Positions 39,912-49,520 of a DNA stretch of 64,000 bases are shown piece by piece. The stretch covers positions 852,375 to 916,374 of the forward strand of contig JAKZAN010000002.1 of NCBI GenBank assembly GCA_023053545.1, written 5' to 3'. This DNA comes from Lepidurus packardi. Its lineage: Eukaryota; Arthropoda; Branchiopoda; Notostraca; Triopsidae. Every line of letters starts with the position of its first letter. The first letter of the stretch is position 1. Position numbers and translations under genes: made by a program. Below the pieces are notes generated by a model. The model searched no databases. It was not told where the DNA came from and was given only the letters and a program-made list of their open reading frames with translations.

Positions 39912-42410
39912 CAGGGATCTCCCCGCGAGACCCTCAACGGAGCTCTTCTAGTTGCCCCTCCCACGAAAACGGTAAACCAAGGCGCGAATTTGAATTTTTC
40001 CGCTGTTCGCCCGTTAACCCCCACCGAGGGCGAAACCAAAAGTACTGGCTCTGCCGCGAGAGAGGATTCCCACGGACTTGCGGTGGTGGATGTGGAGTGC
40101 CACGAGGCAAGGTTAGGTCAGGACGAGGCATGGGACCCAGGAGGCACAGATTGTTGCGAAATTCTTTCAGAAATCCATAGCGAAAGTCCCAACTGTAGAC
40201 CCCCTCTGACAAGTGAAAAAGCCGGAAGTGACAGTGACATAGACGTTAGTAAGATCGCTGATCCTACCTCTAGCGATCCCAGCGAGAGAGAGAATCCTTT
40301 CAGTTGCCTGTTGCTGGCCGCAAAAGGGAAAAGTCAAAAGAAGCAAGGTAGGCCGCTTAGGTTAGCCTCCTTGCAGGCCCACAAAATTCCCCCACGATCG
40401 GGAATACCCATTAATGTCCACCTTGTGAACCAGGGTTCAGACAAATGGGGCGAATGTAAACTAACACCGCCGTCTGAAGACGAAGCTCAGGATTTCCTGG
40501 TAGAACCCGAGAAGCGATTATTAATCGAAAAAGGGATCAGCTTAGGTCGAAGCATAACTACCTTTCAGGGTGGGTACGGTCCGGTAATGCTAGTAAACTT
40601 TGGTCCGGAGGCCCAATGGGTGGCTGCGGGGACAGTTTTAGGCAGTGTCGAAGACCAGGTACCCCACGTAGTGGAAGCAGAGGAAGGAGTAGTTACTGAC
40701 GAGACCCTGGATGGCTGTATCTCTGATCGATTAGACGATGATCAAAGGCAAGCGCTTAGAGAGGTGCTAAGTAAGCATCGCCAGTGCTTTGCCGGGGGTT
40801 CAGAAGATTTAGGTGCATCCAACGTGGTAGAGCACGGAATAGATACGGGTAACGCAAATCCCGTTTCGCAGGTTCCCTACCGGAGCGCCTACAGGGAAAA
40901 AGAGCTGATTAGGCAGCAGGTGGAAGAAATGATAGAGGCAGGGGTGGTAGAACCATCAAGCAGTCCATGGTCTTCCCCCGTAGTTTTGGTAAAGAAGAAA
41001 GACGGTACTTGGCGCTTTTGCGTTGACTACCGGAGGCTAAATTCCGTCACGATCAAGGACGTTTATCCTTTGCCCAGGACGGATGATGCCTTGGACTCCA
41101 TGCAAGGTTCGAAATTCTTCAGCACTTTAGACCTCATGTCAGGTTACTGGCAAGTAGGAGTAAAGGAGGAAGATAGGGAGAAAACGGCATTCATAACACC
41201 GGATGGCCTATACCAATTCACGAAAATGCCATTTGGGCTTTGTAACGCACCGGCCACCTTTCAAAGGATGATGGACGTTATCTTAGCAGGTTTCAAGTGG
41301 CAAATTTGTCTAATCTATCTAGACGATGTGGTAATTTTCTCCAAAACTTTCGAGAAGCATGTGGTAGATGTTGACGCCATTTTGGCATGCTTAGGTAAAG
41401 CAGGGCTGAAGCTAAAACCTAGCAAATGTCGCTTTGGCTGCGAAACTGTTCAGGTGCTTGGACACATAGTGGACCGGGAGGGTATTAGGCCGGATGACGG
41501 TAAATTAACAGCCGTCACGGATTTTCCAACGCCGGCAAATCTTACGGCGGTTCGTAGTTTCACGAGCCTATGCTCGTACTACAGAAAATTCGTGAAAGAT
41601 TTTTCAGCTAGGGCCGAACCTCTCTCAAGGCTTACAAAATTAAATACACCATTTGTATGGGGTGTCGAGCAACAGTCTGCTTTTGAAGACCTCAAGCAAG
41701 CTCTTGTTTCGGCGCCTATTCTAGCTCACCCAGAGTTGGATGGTGAATTTGAGATCCATCCTGACGCATGTGATTTTGGCATAGGAGCGGTTCTGGCACA
41801 GCGCCAAGATGGCGAAGAGCGGGTTATCGCTTATGCGAGCCGGCTCCTTAATAAAAGTGAACGGAATTATTCCACCACCGAGAAAGAATGCTTAGCTCTC
41901 GTATGGGCCGTAAAGAAATTTAGGCCGTATGTTTGGGGTAAACCTTTCAAAGCTGTCACAGACCATCACGCATTGTGTTGGCTAATGACCAAACGGGAGT
42001 CCACAGGGCGGTTAGCTAGGTGGGCCCTCGCTCTGATGGAATACGAGTTTCAAATCGTACATCGGAGTGGGAGGGTTCATAATGATGCTGACCCTCTGTC
42101 ACGCAACCCCGTTGACCCCCCAGCTGGAGAAGGCGACGACAACGGCCCGGTAGTGTTCGGGATTGGTGTCCAAGCAGTTGATACTCGTTTAGCTGATGTG
42201 GAACAAGAACAACGTTCAGATCCGAGATGGGCAAAGCTTATTGCCATCTTGGAAACACTTAATCCGCGGGCCGTACAGAGGCGCCAAGTCGTGCAATACA
42301 CGATGAAGGAGGGGAAAACTTTTTCGGATTTTAGTAAGAAACGGCGAATGTCGCCTAAGGCTCTGCGTACCTGCTTCTCTGAAAAGGGAGGTTTTGTACG
42401 CCTGTCATGA
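39912..42410 (+). pseudogene. pol: Gypsy-1 Pol, second part: reverse transcriptase and RNase H
   Basis: The frame is the continuation of 36946-38181. After a linker with GYGPVMLVNFGPEAQWV, the reverse transcriptase runs from about 40740. It has PSSSPWSSPVVLVKKKDGTW, FSTLDLMSGYWQ and the active site YLDDVVIF near 41318. RNase H follows, with HPDACDFGIGAVL near 41758 and TDHHALCWL near 41960. The frame fails near 42330-42410: after PKALRT the sequence slips, and the integrase is read in the +1 frame from 42394. That is a damaging indel in this copy, since the two parts belong to one protein in the family. Confidence 0.88.
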
Positions 42411-43743
42411 CGGCGTCACTGCTGGTCATTTAGGTCTCAAAAGAACCTGGGACAAGATCAGCAAAAGGTACTATTGGGCCAAAATGATGAATGAAGTAGC
42501 TCGTTATGTCGCCTCCTGTACGGATTGTCAAACCCGGAAAGGAGAAGCGACGAAAAAGAAAGGGCTAATGGTCCCGATCAAGGTTGACAGGCCTTTCGAG
42601 AAAGTCGGGATTGATCTACTTGGCGCGTTCCCCGAGACCCCGCGCGGTAACAAGCACATTATTGTAGCAGTCGACTATCTAACGAAGTGGGCTGAGACCA
42701 AGGCGGTCCCATCAGCTTCGGCCGAGGAAGTTGCCAAATTCTTCGTGCAACAACTCGTGTTGAGACATGGGGCACCGGAGACTTTGTTAAGCGATAGAGG
42801 TACCTGCTTCACAGCAGAGTTTACCGAGGAGTTGATTAGGATTCTTCAAACTAATCACGCTACGACTACGGCCTATCATCCCCAATGTAATGGTTTAACC
42901 GAACGCCTCAATCACACTCTAGCGGACATGCTTTCCATGTACGTAAGCAGCGACCACCGTGATTGGGATGAGTGCTTAGACGCGGTGACCTTCGCGTACA
43001 ATACGGCGAGGCAGGAGTCCACCGGGTACTCCCCATTCTATCTCCTCTACGGGAGGGAGCCAAAACTCCCCCTCGATGTGGCGATGGGTGCCAATGCCGA
43101 GGTAGACGAGATGGAAGACTCCGCTGACATAAGCAGGGCAGGTCAAATGGCCAGTCGTATAACGAAAGCTTTTAGCGTTGTAAGACAGCGCCTGGGTAAA
43201 GTTCAGGCAAAACAAAAGGAGCGTTATGACGAATCTCGCGAGGAGCGTTTCTATGATGTAGGGGACGTTGTATGGGTTTATACTCCGGTTCGGAAAGTGG
43301 GGAAGTCGGAAAAACTTCTCCATCGCTTCTTTGGCCCATATAAGATTCTCCGTAGAACGTCTCCCGTTGATTACGAGGTTCAGGGGGTCAAAAGACGGAA
43401 ATCCGACATAGTCCACATTTCTCGCCTGAAACCCTTTGTGGACAGGGTTAACGACTTTGATGAACCAACTTTGTTCGTCAAGTTGGGAGAAGAGCGAGAT
43501 CTCGAAGTGCGCAATCGGACACTCGAGGTATCGGGTGAAGCTAGCGAGTTGGCGATAGAACCTGCTGACTTGCTTACCCACGAAGCGACCGGGGATGACA
43601 ACGTAAACCCTCCGGAGCCTGAGGCTCGCGTTACGGAGAGAGTAACGGACAGTGCTCGCCCGGATGAGCCCGTGGGTTTACGACGATCTCAAAGGAATAA
43701 GGGGAAAGTCAGGTTCTATGGGTGCGATGACGACGAGGTGTAG
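42394..43743 (+). pseudogene. pol: Gypsy-1 Pol, third part: integrase
   Basis: This begins just after the frame slip. The zinc finger is HDGVTAGHLGLKRTW ... SCTDCQTRK. The catalytic triad is visible: D in GIDLLGAFP near 42612, D in LLSDRGTCF near 42790, and E in GLTERLNHTL near 42902. A GPY-type C-terminal domain follows, FFGPYKILRRTSPVDYEV, near 43332, and then a charged tail ending GCDDDEV*. Integrase inserts the cDNA. All catalytic residues are present, so only the frame break upstream disables it. Confidence 0.88.
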
Positions 43744-43797
43744 GAAAGGAGGAGGGTTTAACGAGGAGCAACGGCGTTCTGGTTTTGGCAAGCTTAA

Positions 43798-44541
43798 GTA
43801 AACAAATGGAAGGTGGGGCCCCGTAAATGGTTGTACTCAACCGGTAAGGCCATTGGAGTGACAATTGCTTGCCACCCAAACCTAAAAGGGAACGGGGAAG
43901 GTCAGACTAATACTTTAAAAATTCAGGGGATAGGAATCATCGAGGTACCTGTTGTATGCTTGGCCATCAGCCCAGAGTGGATTTTGGCCGCCTCCTTGGA
44001 CTCTTTCGGGCAGTCAAACCTCACTTCACGCATGCCTGCTTGGTCCCTTTCCGCTTTGTCCATTAACCTGACCCAACAACATCTGCCCACGGCCAACCTT
44101 ACCTGGTTGGATCCAAAAATAGCCGACCACATCAAGACGCTAGAGAAGGAGAGTGGTGACATAGCCGCCAGTTGGAGAACGACTTGGGACGCGTTCCAGA
44201 AGGCCGCCGAGCAGCGCAAAAACATCTTCAAGGGAACCCCAGATGGGTGGGATCACATCAACTATCCCACAATCACCATCTCGGGATCGTTCACAGCCCT
44301 AGTGTTAGTAATCGGTGCCCTCCTGAGCTGGTTCCTGTGGCGGGCCACCACCGGGCGTGACCACGCCCTCCAGGTACGCGTCGAGCACCTGGAGTCCGCA
44401 TTACGCCTCCAGGGGCCCGCCGCGGTTGAACGACCAAGTTACAATCTGGATACGCTCTTACGACGTGTTCATGTGCTCGAAGCGAAGGCGCGGGCCCATG
44501 GAGGCGCTTTCCCTGTAGCCATAGAAGAGGCTAGTGTTTAA
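43798..44541 (+). CDS. env-like: Env-like membrane protein of Gypsy-1 (N-terminally incomplete)
   Basis: This frame of about 247 codons lies between pol and the 3' LTR, open from just after a stop at 43795-43797 and with no early ATG. It has cysteines and NLT sites in an outer part (CHPNLKGNGEGQTNTL, IIEVPVVCLAISPEW), a predicted coiled-coil stretch, then one strong membrane segment, SGSFTALVLVIGALLSWFLW, at about 44280-44340, and a basic cytoplasmic tail. This is the layout of the C-terminal part of an Env/fusion-type glycoprotein, as in errantivirus-like gypsy elements. The usual ectodomain start is absent. It may be truncated, or the protein may be made from a spliced RNA, which is how env is often expressed. 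Homology is not proven. Confidence 0.5.
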   Translation, partial: VNKWKVGPRKWLYSTGKAIGVTIACHPNLKGNGEGQTNTLKIQGIGIIEVPVVCLAISPEWILAASLDSFGQSNLTSRMPAWSLSALSINLTQQHLPTANLTWLDPKIADHIKTLEKESGDIAASWRTTWDAFQKAAEQRKNIFKGTPDGWDHINYPTITISGSFTALVLVIGALLSWFLWRATTGRDHALQVRVEHLESALRLQGPAAVERPSYNLDTLLRRVHVLEAKARAHGGAFPVAIEEASV

Positions 44542-44675
44542 GAAATGCGTGTCGTTATTAGTGACCACGTGCTTGTAAGTTTATGCCTAACTCCTTCGGG
44601 CATTGCCCCTAGATGGTGTAGCTGACTAGGGTCCGCTTGTTTCGACCGGGACGTTCGAAAGCGGGCCGGGGGTAA

Positions 44676-45182
44676 TGTCACGGTTATATTTCGCATTGCT
44701 TGCTTTTCTCACGCTTTGCTAATCTTTGCAGCCAACTTAGCCCAGAGCTAAGCTGATCCCTGACCCCATGTACTGGGTTACCTACATGGTGTCGCTTTTC
44801 GCTAAACTTCGCAGCTTAGTTAGCACGGAGCTTCGGTGATCCCTGACCCCATGTGCCGAATTGCAATCCTGCTGACGCACATGGTGTCGGATAGAGCACC
44901 GGAGCTACGTGGGATTGCATGCCCAGCTTTGGCGAAGAGTGCCAAGAAGAGTTTAGTTGGTTAGAGAGTTGAAGTACGAGAGGGCAGTCGGTTAGTGGGA
45001 GCGTAAGAGGGTAGACTCTCCTAGTAGTGTGTTAGGCAGTAGTCCTCTGCTTTTCATGTAGTGTTTTCGTCCTCTTAACTTTACCACTGTAATTTTCCCA
45101 AATACAGTTCTGTAAATCCACCTTTCCCGAACATACTCTAATTCCTGACGGATTTGATGCCCTGTCAGATTTAGACGCGACA
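44676..45182 (+). repeat. Gypsy-1 3' LTR
   Basis: 507 bp, identical by eye to 34792-35298, ending GCGACA at 45182. Confidence 0.92.
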
Positions 45183-45186
45183 GTAT

Positions 45187-45412
45187 GTGTGGCTACCGGT
45201 GATCCTCCGAAGGCCCAAACAGGCACTACGTCTTCGAAAATCATTTCCCAGCCAATGTACCGTCATACCAAGGAAACTTTTATTTCTGGCCGACCAACAA
45301 TCCGCTGTCGTGCAAACGTACTTCGCCTCCTTAAGGGAAGTAATAAGAAGTTGTTTCCTAGCCAAATATTCATCTGCTATCATGTTCGTGAAGAAAAAAC
45401 GACCCTTAATCT
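45187..45412 (-). pseudogene. hAT-1 transposase, middle segment
   Basis: After removal of hAT-2 the frame continues from ..WDLKIK into [20 protein letters not shown] and reads [20 protein letters not shown], a well-conserved hAT core block containing the first catalytic aspartate region. The piece is cut at 45187 by Gypsy-1 and continues at 34791 (..GSHTY / DVLARAID..). Confidence 0.8.
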
Positions 45413-45573
45413 CAGTGACGGCGGAACGAGTGTTTCTCAGGGGGGGCAGTGGCCATTACTGTTGAAACCCTTATCATTATTTCCATTATTTCCTTATCAA
45501 TTTCCATTTTTGAGAACACGTTTCATACCCGATTTAAAGCTTTTTTCCAAGTTATCCTGAAACACATTTTAAT

Positions 45574-47171
45574 TTATTTTGCTGCTCCAAATGTACGTCG
45601 TCTCTCTGGATTCCTGTCAACAAATTCACGCATAATGTCACACTTTTTTAGCTGCAAAGTTTCAGCTGAGTAAACATTGAGTAACATAAGATGTGTCAAA
45701 CGAGCAGCAGACATTGTGGATCGTAGGTAAGTTTTTATTCGTCGAAGTGTGGAGAATGAACGTTCTGCTGATGCGGCAGATGTTGGAACTGTGAGAATAA
45801 GCTCGATTAGCTTCACAACCTCGGACAGCATGCGAAGAACGGTGGGGGATTCAGTGCGAAGCTTCTCAACGATTGCGCTCACACTATTCTCAGCGGTAAG
45901 CGCATTGAGGCATCGCAACTGCGCAGACAACTGAGGCACATCGAAATCACTTGCGTGGTCTCCCAAACACTCCTGAATCTGTGAAATGGCCTCATGGGAT
46001 GTCCTGTAATCAGGTTTTGTAAGGATTTTCTCAAAGAGTGCCACTCTAAAATGGATATGTCAGTAGGTCATCAATAGGTCTCATATTCATACCTTTTCAA
46101 TCCTGGTTGATCAAAGCACCTTTTCACTGTTGCTATCAGCACGTCCACAGCCTCATAGTAGATTTTGGAACTACTTGACTTGGCATCCAGTTGTACACTG
46201 GGTTGATGTTCCTCGTTGCACTCAAATCGTCTTGGGCGGTAGATTGGTCTGCCAGATGGTTTAGGATCACGGATAGTCATACTTTTGAGGCTTGTAGCAA
46301 ACTTTTGCGATTCCGTGAACACTCTTTCGAACGCCGAATCACTTCTGAGATTTTGCAAAATTTCAATGAGAAGGGCAGAACCACGTAGGGCGTCACTTGC
46401 AGTGATTCTTGGATTTTACAGCTCCTTTGCAAATTTCTCGCAAGGTCCAAAAAGTGCTATGCAGAGATGGAAAGCAAACACACTTTCAAACTTTTGCAGG
46501 TATTTGGCATATCCTTGTAGCTGAATGCGGGCGTCAGAGCGGCTGTCTCCAGCAGCACAAATTTCAACAATACTGTTGTAGACGGCTTCATAATTTTCAA
46601 TGAACCGGACCAAGGCCTTGTGCCTCACAGTCCAGCGCGTTGGGCAGATTGACATCAACTTGCGCGGGGCTAACTTTCCATTAGTCTCGCCTTCCGCATC
46701 GATAACATATTTAATAAAAGTGTATTGCCGCTTGTTGGTGTTGAAACTGTTTGCTATTACTCGAACAGCTGTCAGGGCATCGGAGATTGCAATCACCTAC
46801 AAAAGAAAATTTCCATAGAGATGACAACAACAAATACATATGTGCAGAAGGATGAATCCCACTCAACATCTGATACTCACTTGTTTTGCTTCCTCAACCA
46901 ATGCCAGGTCTAAACTGTGGTTACAACAGTGAATATAAAGAGCCAAAGGTTGAAGTTCACTTATTCTGGTGCAGCACCCTGTAAGTCTACCTTTCATATT
47001 AGCTGCGCCGTCGTAGCATTGCACTCGGAGCTTGTTCAAATCTAAGTTTAGACGAGTAAAGACGTCCTGTAAAATGGTGGATAAAGTGCCCGCTGTTGAA
47101 TCTGGTGCCTCATACAGTCCAACGAAAACTTCGTGCGTTTGCATCGCCACGTCTACATAGCGAATGCATAT
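45574..47171 (-). pseudogene. hAT-2 transposase, C-terminal part
   Basis: After Gypsy-2 the frame reads CIRYVDVAMQTHEVFVGLYE, then CYDGAANMKGRLTG (second catalytic block) and IHCCNHSLDLALVEEAKQ, ending at donor CAA|GTGAGT near 46880. The next exon (about 46796-46416) has MSICPTRWTVRHKALVRF. A TAA replaces an expected codon near 46414, between FAKEL and NPRITASDALRGSA, and the same frame continues after it, so this is a nonsense mutation. The last exon (46044-45574) carries the dimerisation motif TVPTSAASAERSFSTLRRIK. Confidence 0.82.
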
Positions 47172-47407
47172 TGTGGCGTGAGGCCCAGGAGATAGCCCGT
47201 AGCCATCCTTCCTCAGCGTACGTTCCTTTGTACTCTTTTCTCTTTCTCCTCTTTTTCCGTGTTTGTGCTGTTTGTTTGGCTGGTTTGGGTTTTTGGCGAG
47301 TGGTGCTGGTTTTGGCAGTCGGTCTTTGGTACGAACTCGAGAATAAACGGTGACTTTACTCTCTCCAAACAAAGGAGTTTAGTAGATTAATTCGGCTACT
47401 TGCTACA
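47172..47407 (+). repeat. Gypsy-2 5' LTR
   Basis: 236 bp, TGTGGCGTGAGG...TTGCTACA. It contains a pyrimidine-rich tract and an AATAAA at about 47342. Confidence 0.92.
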
Positions 47408-47411
47408 CATT

Positions 47412-47429
47412 TGGTGGCAGCGGTGGGAT
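47412..47429 (+). promoter_or_regulatory. Gypsy-2 primer-binding site
   Basis: TGGTGGCAGCGGTGGGAT begins four bases after the LTR. It starts with TGG and has the composition of a tRNA 3' end complement (tRNA-Leu-like by inference). It differs from the Gypsy-1 site. Confidence 0.65.
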
Positions 47430-47710
47430 CTGCGTTGCTGTCTATTGCACGCAGGCTGCATTTTTCGTGGAAAATTAGGCTGGTTGGTGAGTGGCTGCGA
47501 TCTTTTAGGAGTGATAGGAGTCCTGGGTGTGGTCGCTGCACGGTCTTTTGAAAACGCGTACGAGGCGGGCCGCGGAGCGCCTTAAATTGCCTTGGTTACA
47601 GAGACGCAGTTGACCTCAACCTGCCTATTACATCCGCGACGACCTTTGATTCCCCTTATTTTAAGCCAAAACCACCAGTCCTAAAAATCACCCGGTTCTT
47701 TCTGCCGGTT

Positions 47711-48877
47711 TTGATATTCCCTCGAACGGATTATATATCAACGTCGGCCCTGGTGCCTCACATGTATGGGGTAGATCTGGGTGACGCATCGAGTGACAGT
47801 TCCTGTCGAAGTGACGGTGACCCAGACCCAACCAAAAGACGGGTTTCGGGAACCCTACTGAGGAGCGGCAGGTTGCTCCCTCGTACCCCCTCGACACTGC
47901 TCTGCCTTTCGTCCGACTCTTCCACGATGGCGAAGTCAGAAGAGTCAGGAGAGACGTCGCGGGCGATGGTGGCCATGATGGCTCAATTCCAGCAGTTCTT
48001 AGCCCAGCAGCAGACGCAACAGCACGCACCTGCGCTTGCCCTCCCGGCATTCAAGGGGGACAGCGATGTAGCAGGTTGGCTGCGCGACTTCGAACAGTTG
48101 GCCGGGCTACAGGGATGGGACCCATCGACAAGGCTGCGGTTCGCGATATCGAAACTGAGCGGCGTTGCCCGTACGTGGCAAGACGTTGAAGGTAGCGGTC
48201 TGAAGGATTGGGCAAAGTGGTGCCAGCGGCTCAAAGCTGTTTTTGGTCGAAGCCTCACTCTGGAGGAATGGCTCCGCCAAGTACAGGAGAGGGTGCAGCA
48301 GCCTAGCGAACCTGTAATCCAGTACGTCCTGGAGAAGGCGGAGTTGTGCCGGCGATGCCCGCATGGTATTGTCGAGGCGGACATAATCCCTTACCTCATC
48401 CGGGGTCTTGTTTGTAAGCAATACGTCCCCGCATTGCTAGTGAACCCTCCAACGACTGTCGGGACGTTCATAGACGTGATCCAGCGGTTAGCGAGCGTAA
48501 TGGCCTCACCCGAGGCTGAGGCGTTAGCAGGACACCTGTCGGCTACGCCCACTACCTCCTTGCCACCCACTTTTCTTCCTCCTGTCGCCACGAGGTCGGT
48601 GTTGGCGCTGGAATCGAGCTCTCCGCAGATTCCAGACCCCGTTAAGGAATTAACGGAAGCCATGACTCAGCTTTCAAATCAGCTGAGGCGCAATACTCGT
48701 CGTGAGGGCAGGGATCGCAGCACCGGCGATACTACGGAGACGGGGGAGGGAACAACGGGTCCCCGAAGACCACGGGAACAAATCCAATGCTATGGGTGTA
48801 AGGCGTTGGGCCACTTACGGCGGGACTGTCCAGCTAATGTCCCCAAGCCGTCGGGAAACGGGAGGGCCGCCCCGTAG
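47711..48877 (+). CDS. gag: Gypsy-2 Gag
   Basis: Open frame of 388 codons. The first codon of the track is ATT, and the first ATG in frame is at 47762 (MYGVDLGDASSDS). A glutamine-rich stretch precedes the gag domain (LALPAFKGDSDVAGWLRDFE ... WCQRLKAVFG). One CCHC knuckle, CYGCKALGHLRRDC, lies near residue 360. It forms particles and binds RNA. The stop is TAG 48875-48877. The protease frame is -1 and open across the stop, as in Gypsy-1, so frameshifting is likely. Confidence 0.87.
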   Translation: MIFPRTDYISTSALVPHMYGVDLGDASSDSSCRSDGDPDPTKRRVSGTLLRSGRLLPRTPSTLLCLSSDSSTMAKSEESGETSRAMVAMMAQFQQFLAQQQTQQHAPALALPAFKGDSDVAGWLRDFEQLAGLQGWDPSTRLRFAISKLSGVARTWQDVEGSGLKDWAKWCQRLKAVFGRSLTLEEWLRQVQERVQQPSEPVIQYVLEKAELCRRCPHGIVEADIIPYLIRGLVCKQYVPALLVNPPTTVGTFIDVIQRLASVMASPEAEALAGHLSATPTTSLPPTFLPPVATRSVLALESSSPQIPDPVKELTEAMTQLSNQLRRNTRREGRDRSTGDTTETGEGTTGPRRPREQIQCYGCKALGHLRRDCPANVPKPSGNGRAAP

Positions 48878-48879
48878 GG

Positions 48880-49520
48880 GCAAGGGCGGCGTTAATCACC
48901 CAAGTCCCCGATGGAGTGATGGAGATGCCCACTCAGCGAGCCAGGATCGCGGACGTGGGGTGGGTAGAAGCGCTGGTAGACTGCGGAGCTCGCGTCAGCC
49001 AGATTAGGGAGAGAGATCTGGGTCCGCTGGTTAATTCGGTTCGGTCGACCGACTGCGCCAGCTATGAGTGCGCGGATGGACGGTTGACAGGCACTCTTGG
49101 CTCCATTCCTCTGACCGTGGAGGTACTCGGACAGGTAGTGAAGTTGCCACGCGTCATGGTCGTGGAGAACGCGCCGTTTGCGCTAATTCTTGGTGGCGAC
49201 TGGTTCAGGGCAACCGAGGCGACTGTTCGTATGAGGAATGGCAGCTACGAGGTCGAGATAGGAAAGTCCGTGCTCTCACACTCTGACTCTGGAATCGTTA
49301 TGGACCCACTCGAGCATGACAACGATATTAGGGCGATTGAGACCTGTGAAGTCGTCAGCAAGGCATCTGAAGCGTTTTCGGGGCAGGAGGCTGACGTACC
49401 TGCAGGTGCCCTTCGGTTTGTGCAAGCCACGGTGGCGGTCGACGATAAAGTTTTACGGATGGAGCCGAAGCTGAACTCCGAGCCTGGGTGCGAGTGGGCT
49501 ACTCCCAGCTGTCTGCTGAC
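48880..49520 (+). pseudogene. pol: Gypsy-2 Pol, first part: protease region (interrupted by hAT-3)
   Basis: The frame is -1 relative to gag. It has VEALVDCGARVSQIRERDLG near 48964. The retropepsin motif is normally D-S/T-G-A, and here it reads DCGA. A second conserved block, FALILGGDWFRATEATV, follows near 49180. The frame is cut at 49521 by hAT-3 (..CLLT) and resumes at 53593 with VERGVVHVPVLNFGDQAV. In that continuation it reaches TAA at 53732-53734, whereas reverse transcriptase lies in the next frame, so one more indel or a programmed shift separates them. Confidence 0.82.

Larger units (their letters stand above)
34792..45182 (+). mobile_element. Gypsy-1: Ty3/gypsy retrotransposon with env-like ORF, inserted in hAT-1
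   Basis: LTRs of 507 bp at 34792-35298 and 44676-45182 (TGTCACGG...GCGACA) look identical by eye. The 4-bp flanks are ATAT (34788-34791) and GTAT (45183-45186), a target duplication with one mismatch. The flanking hAT-1 frame rejoins across the site. The interior holds gag, pol in a -1 frame, and an env-like frame. It is interrupted at 38182-39868 by a viral cDNA. Confidence 0.92.

Noticed and set aside
43813-44541. Gypsy-1 third frame as a host gene
   Set aside because: It lies between pol and the 3' LTR of the element and shares its strand. An element-encoded protein is the simpler reading.
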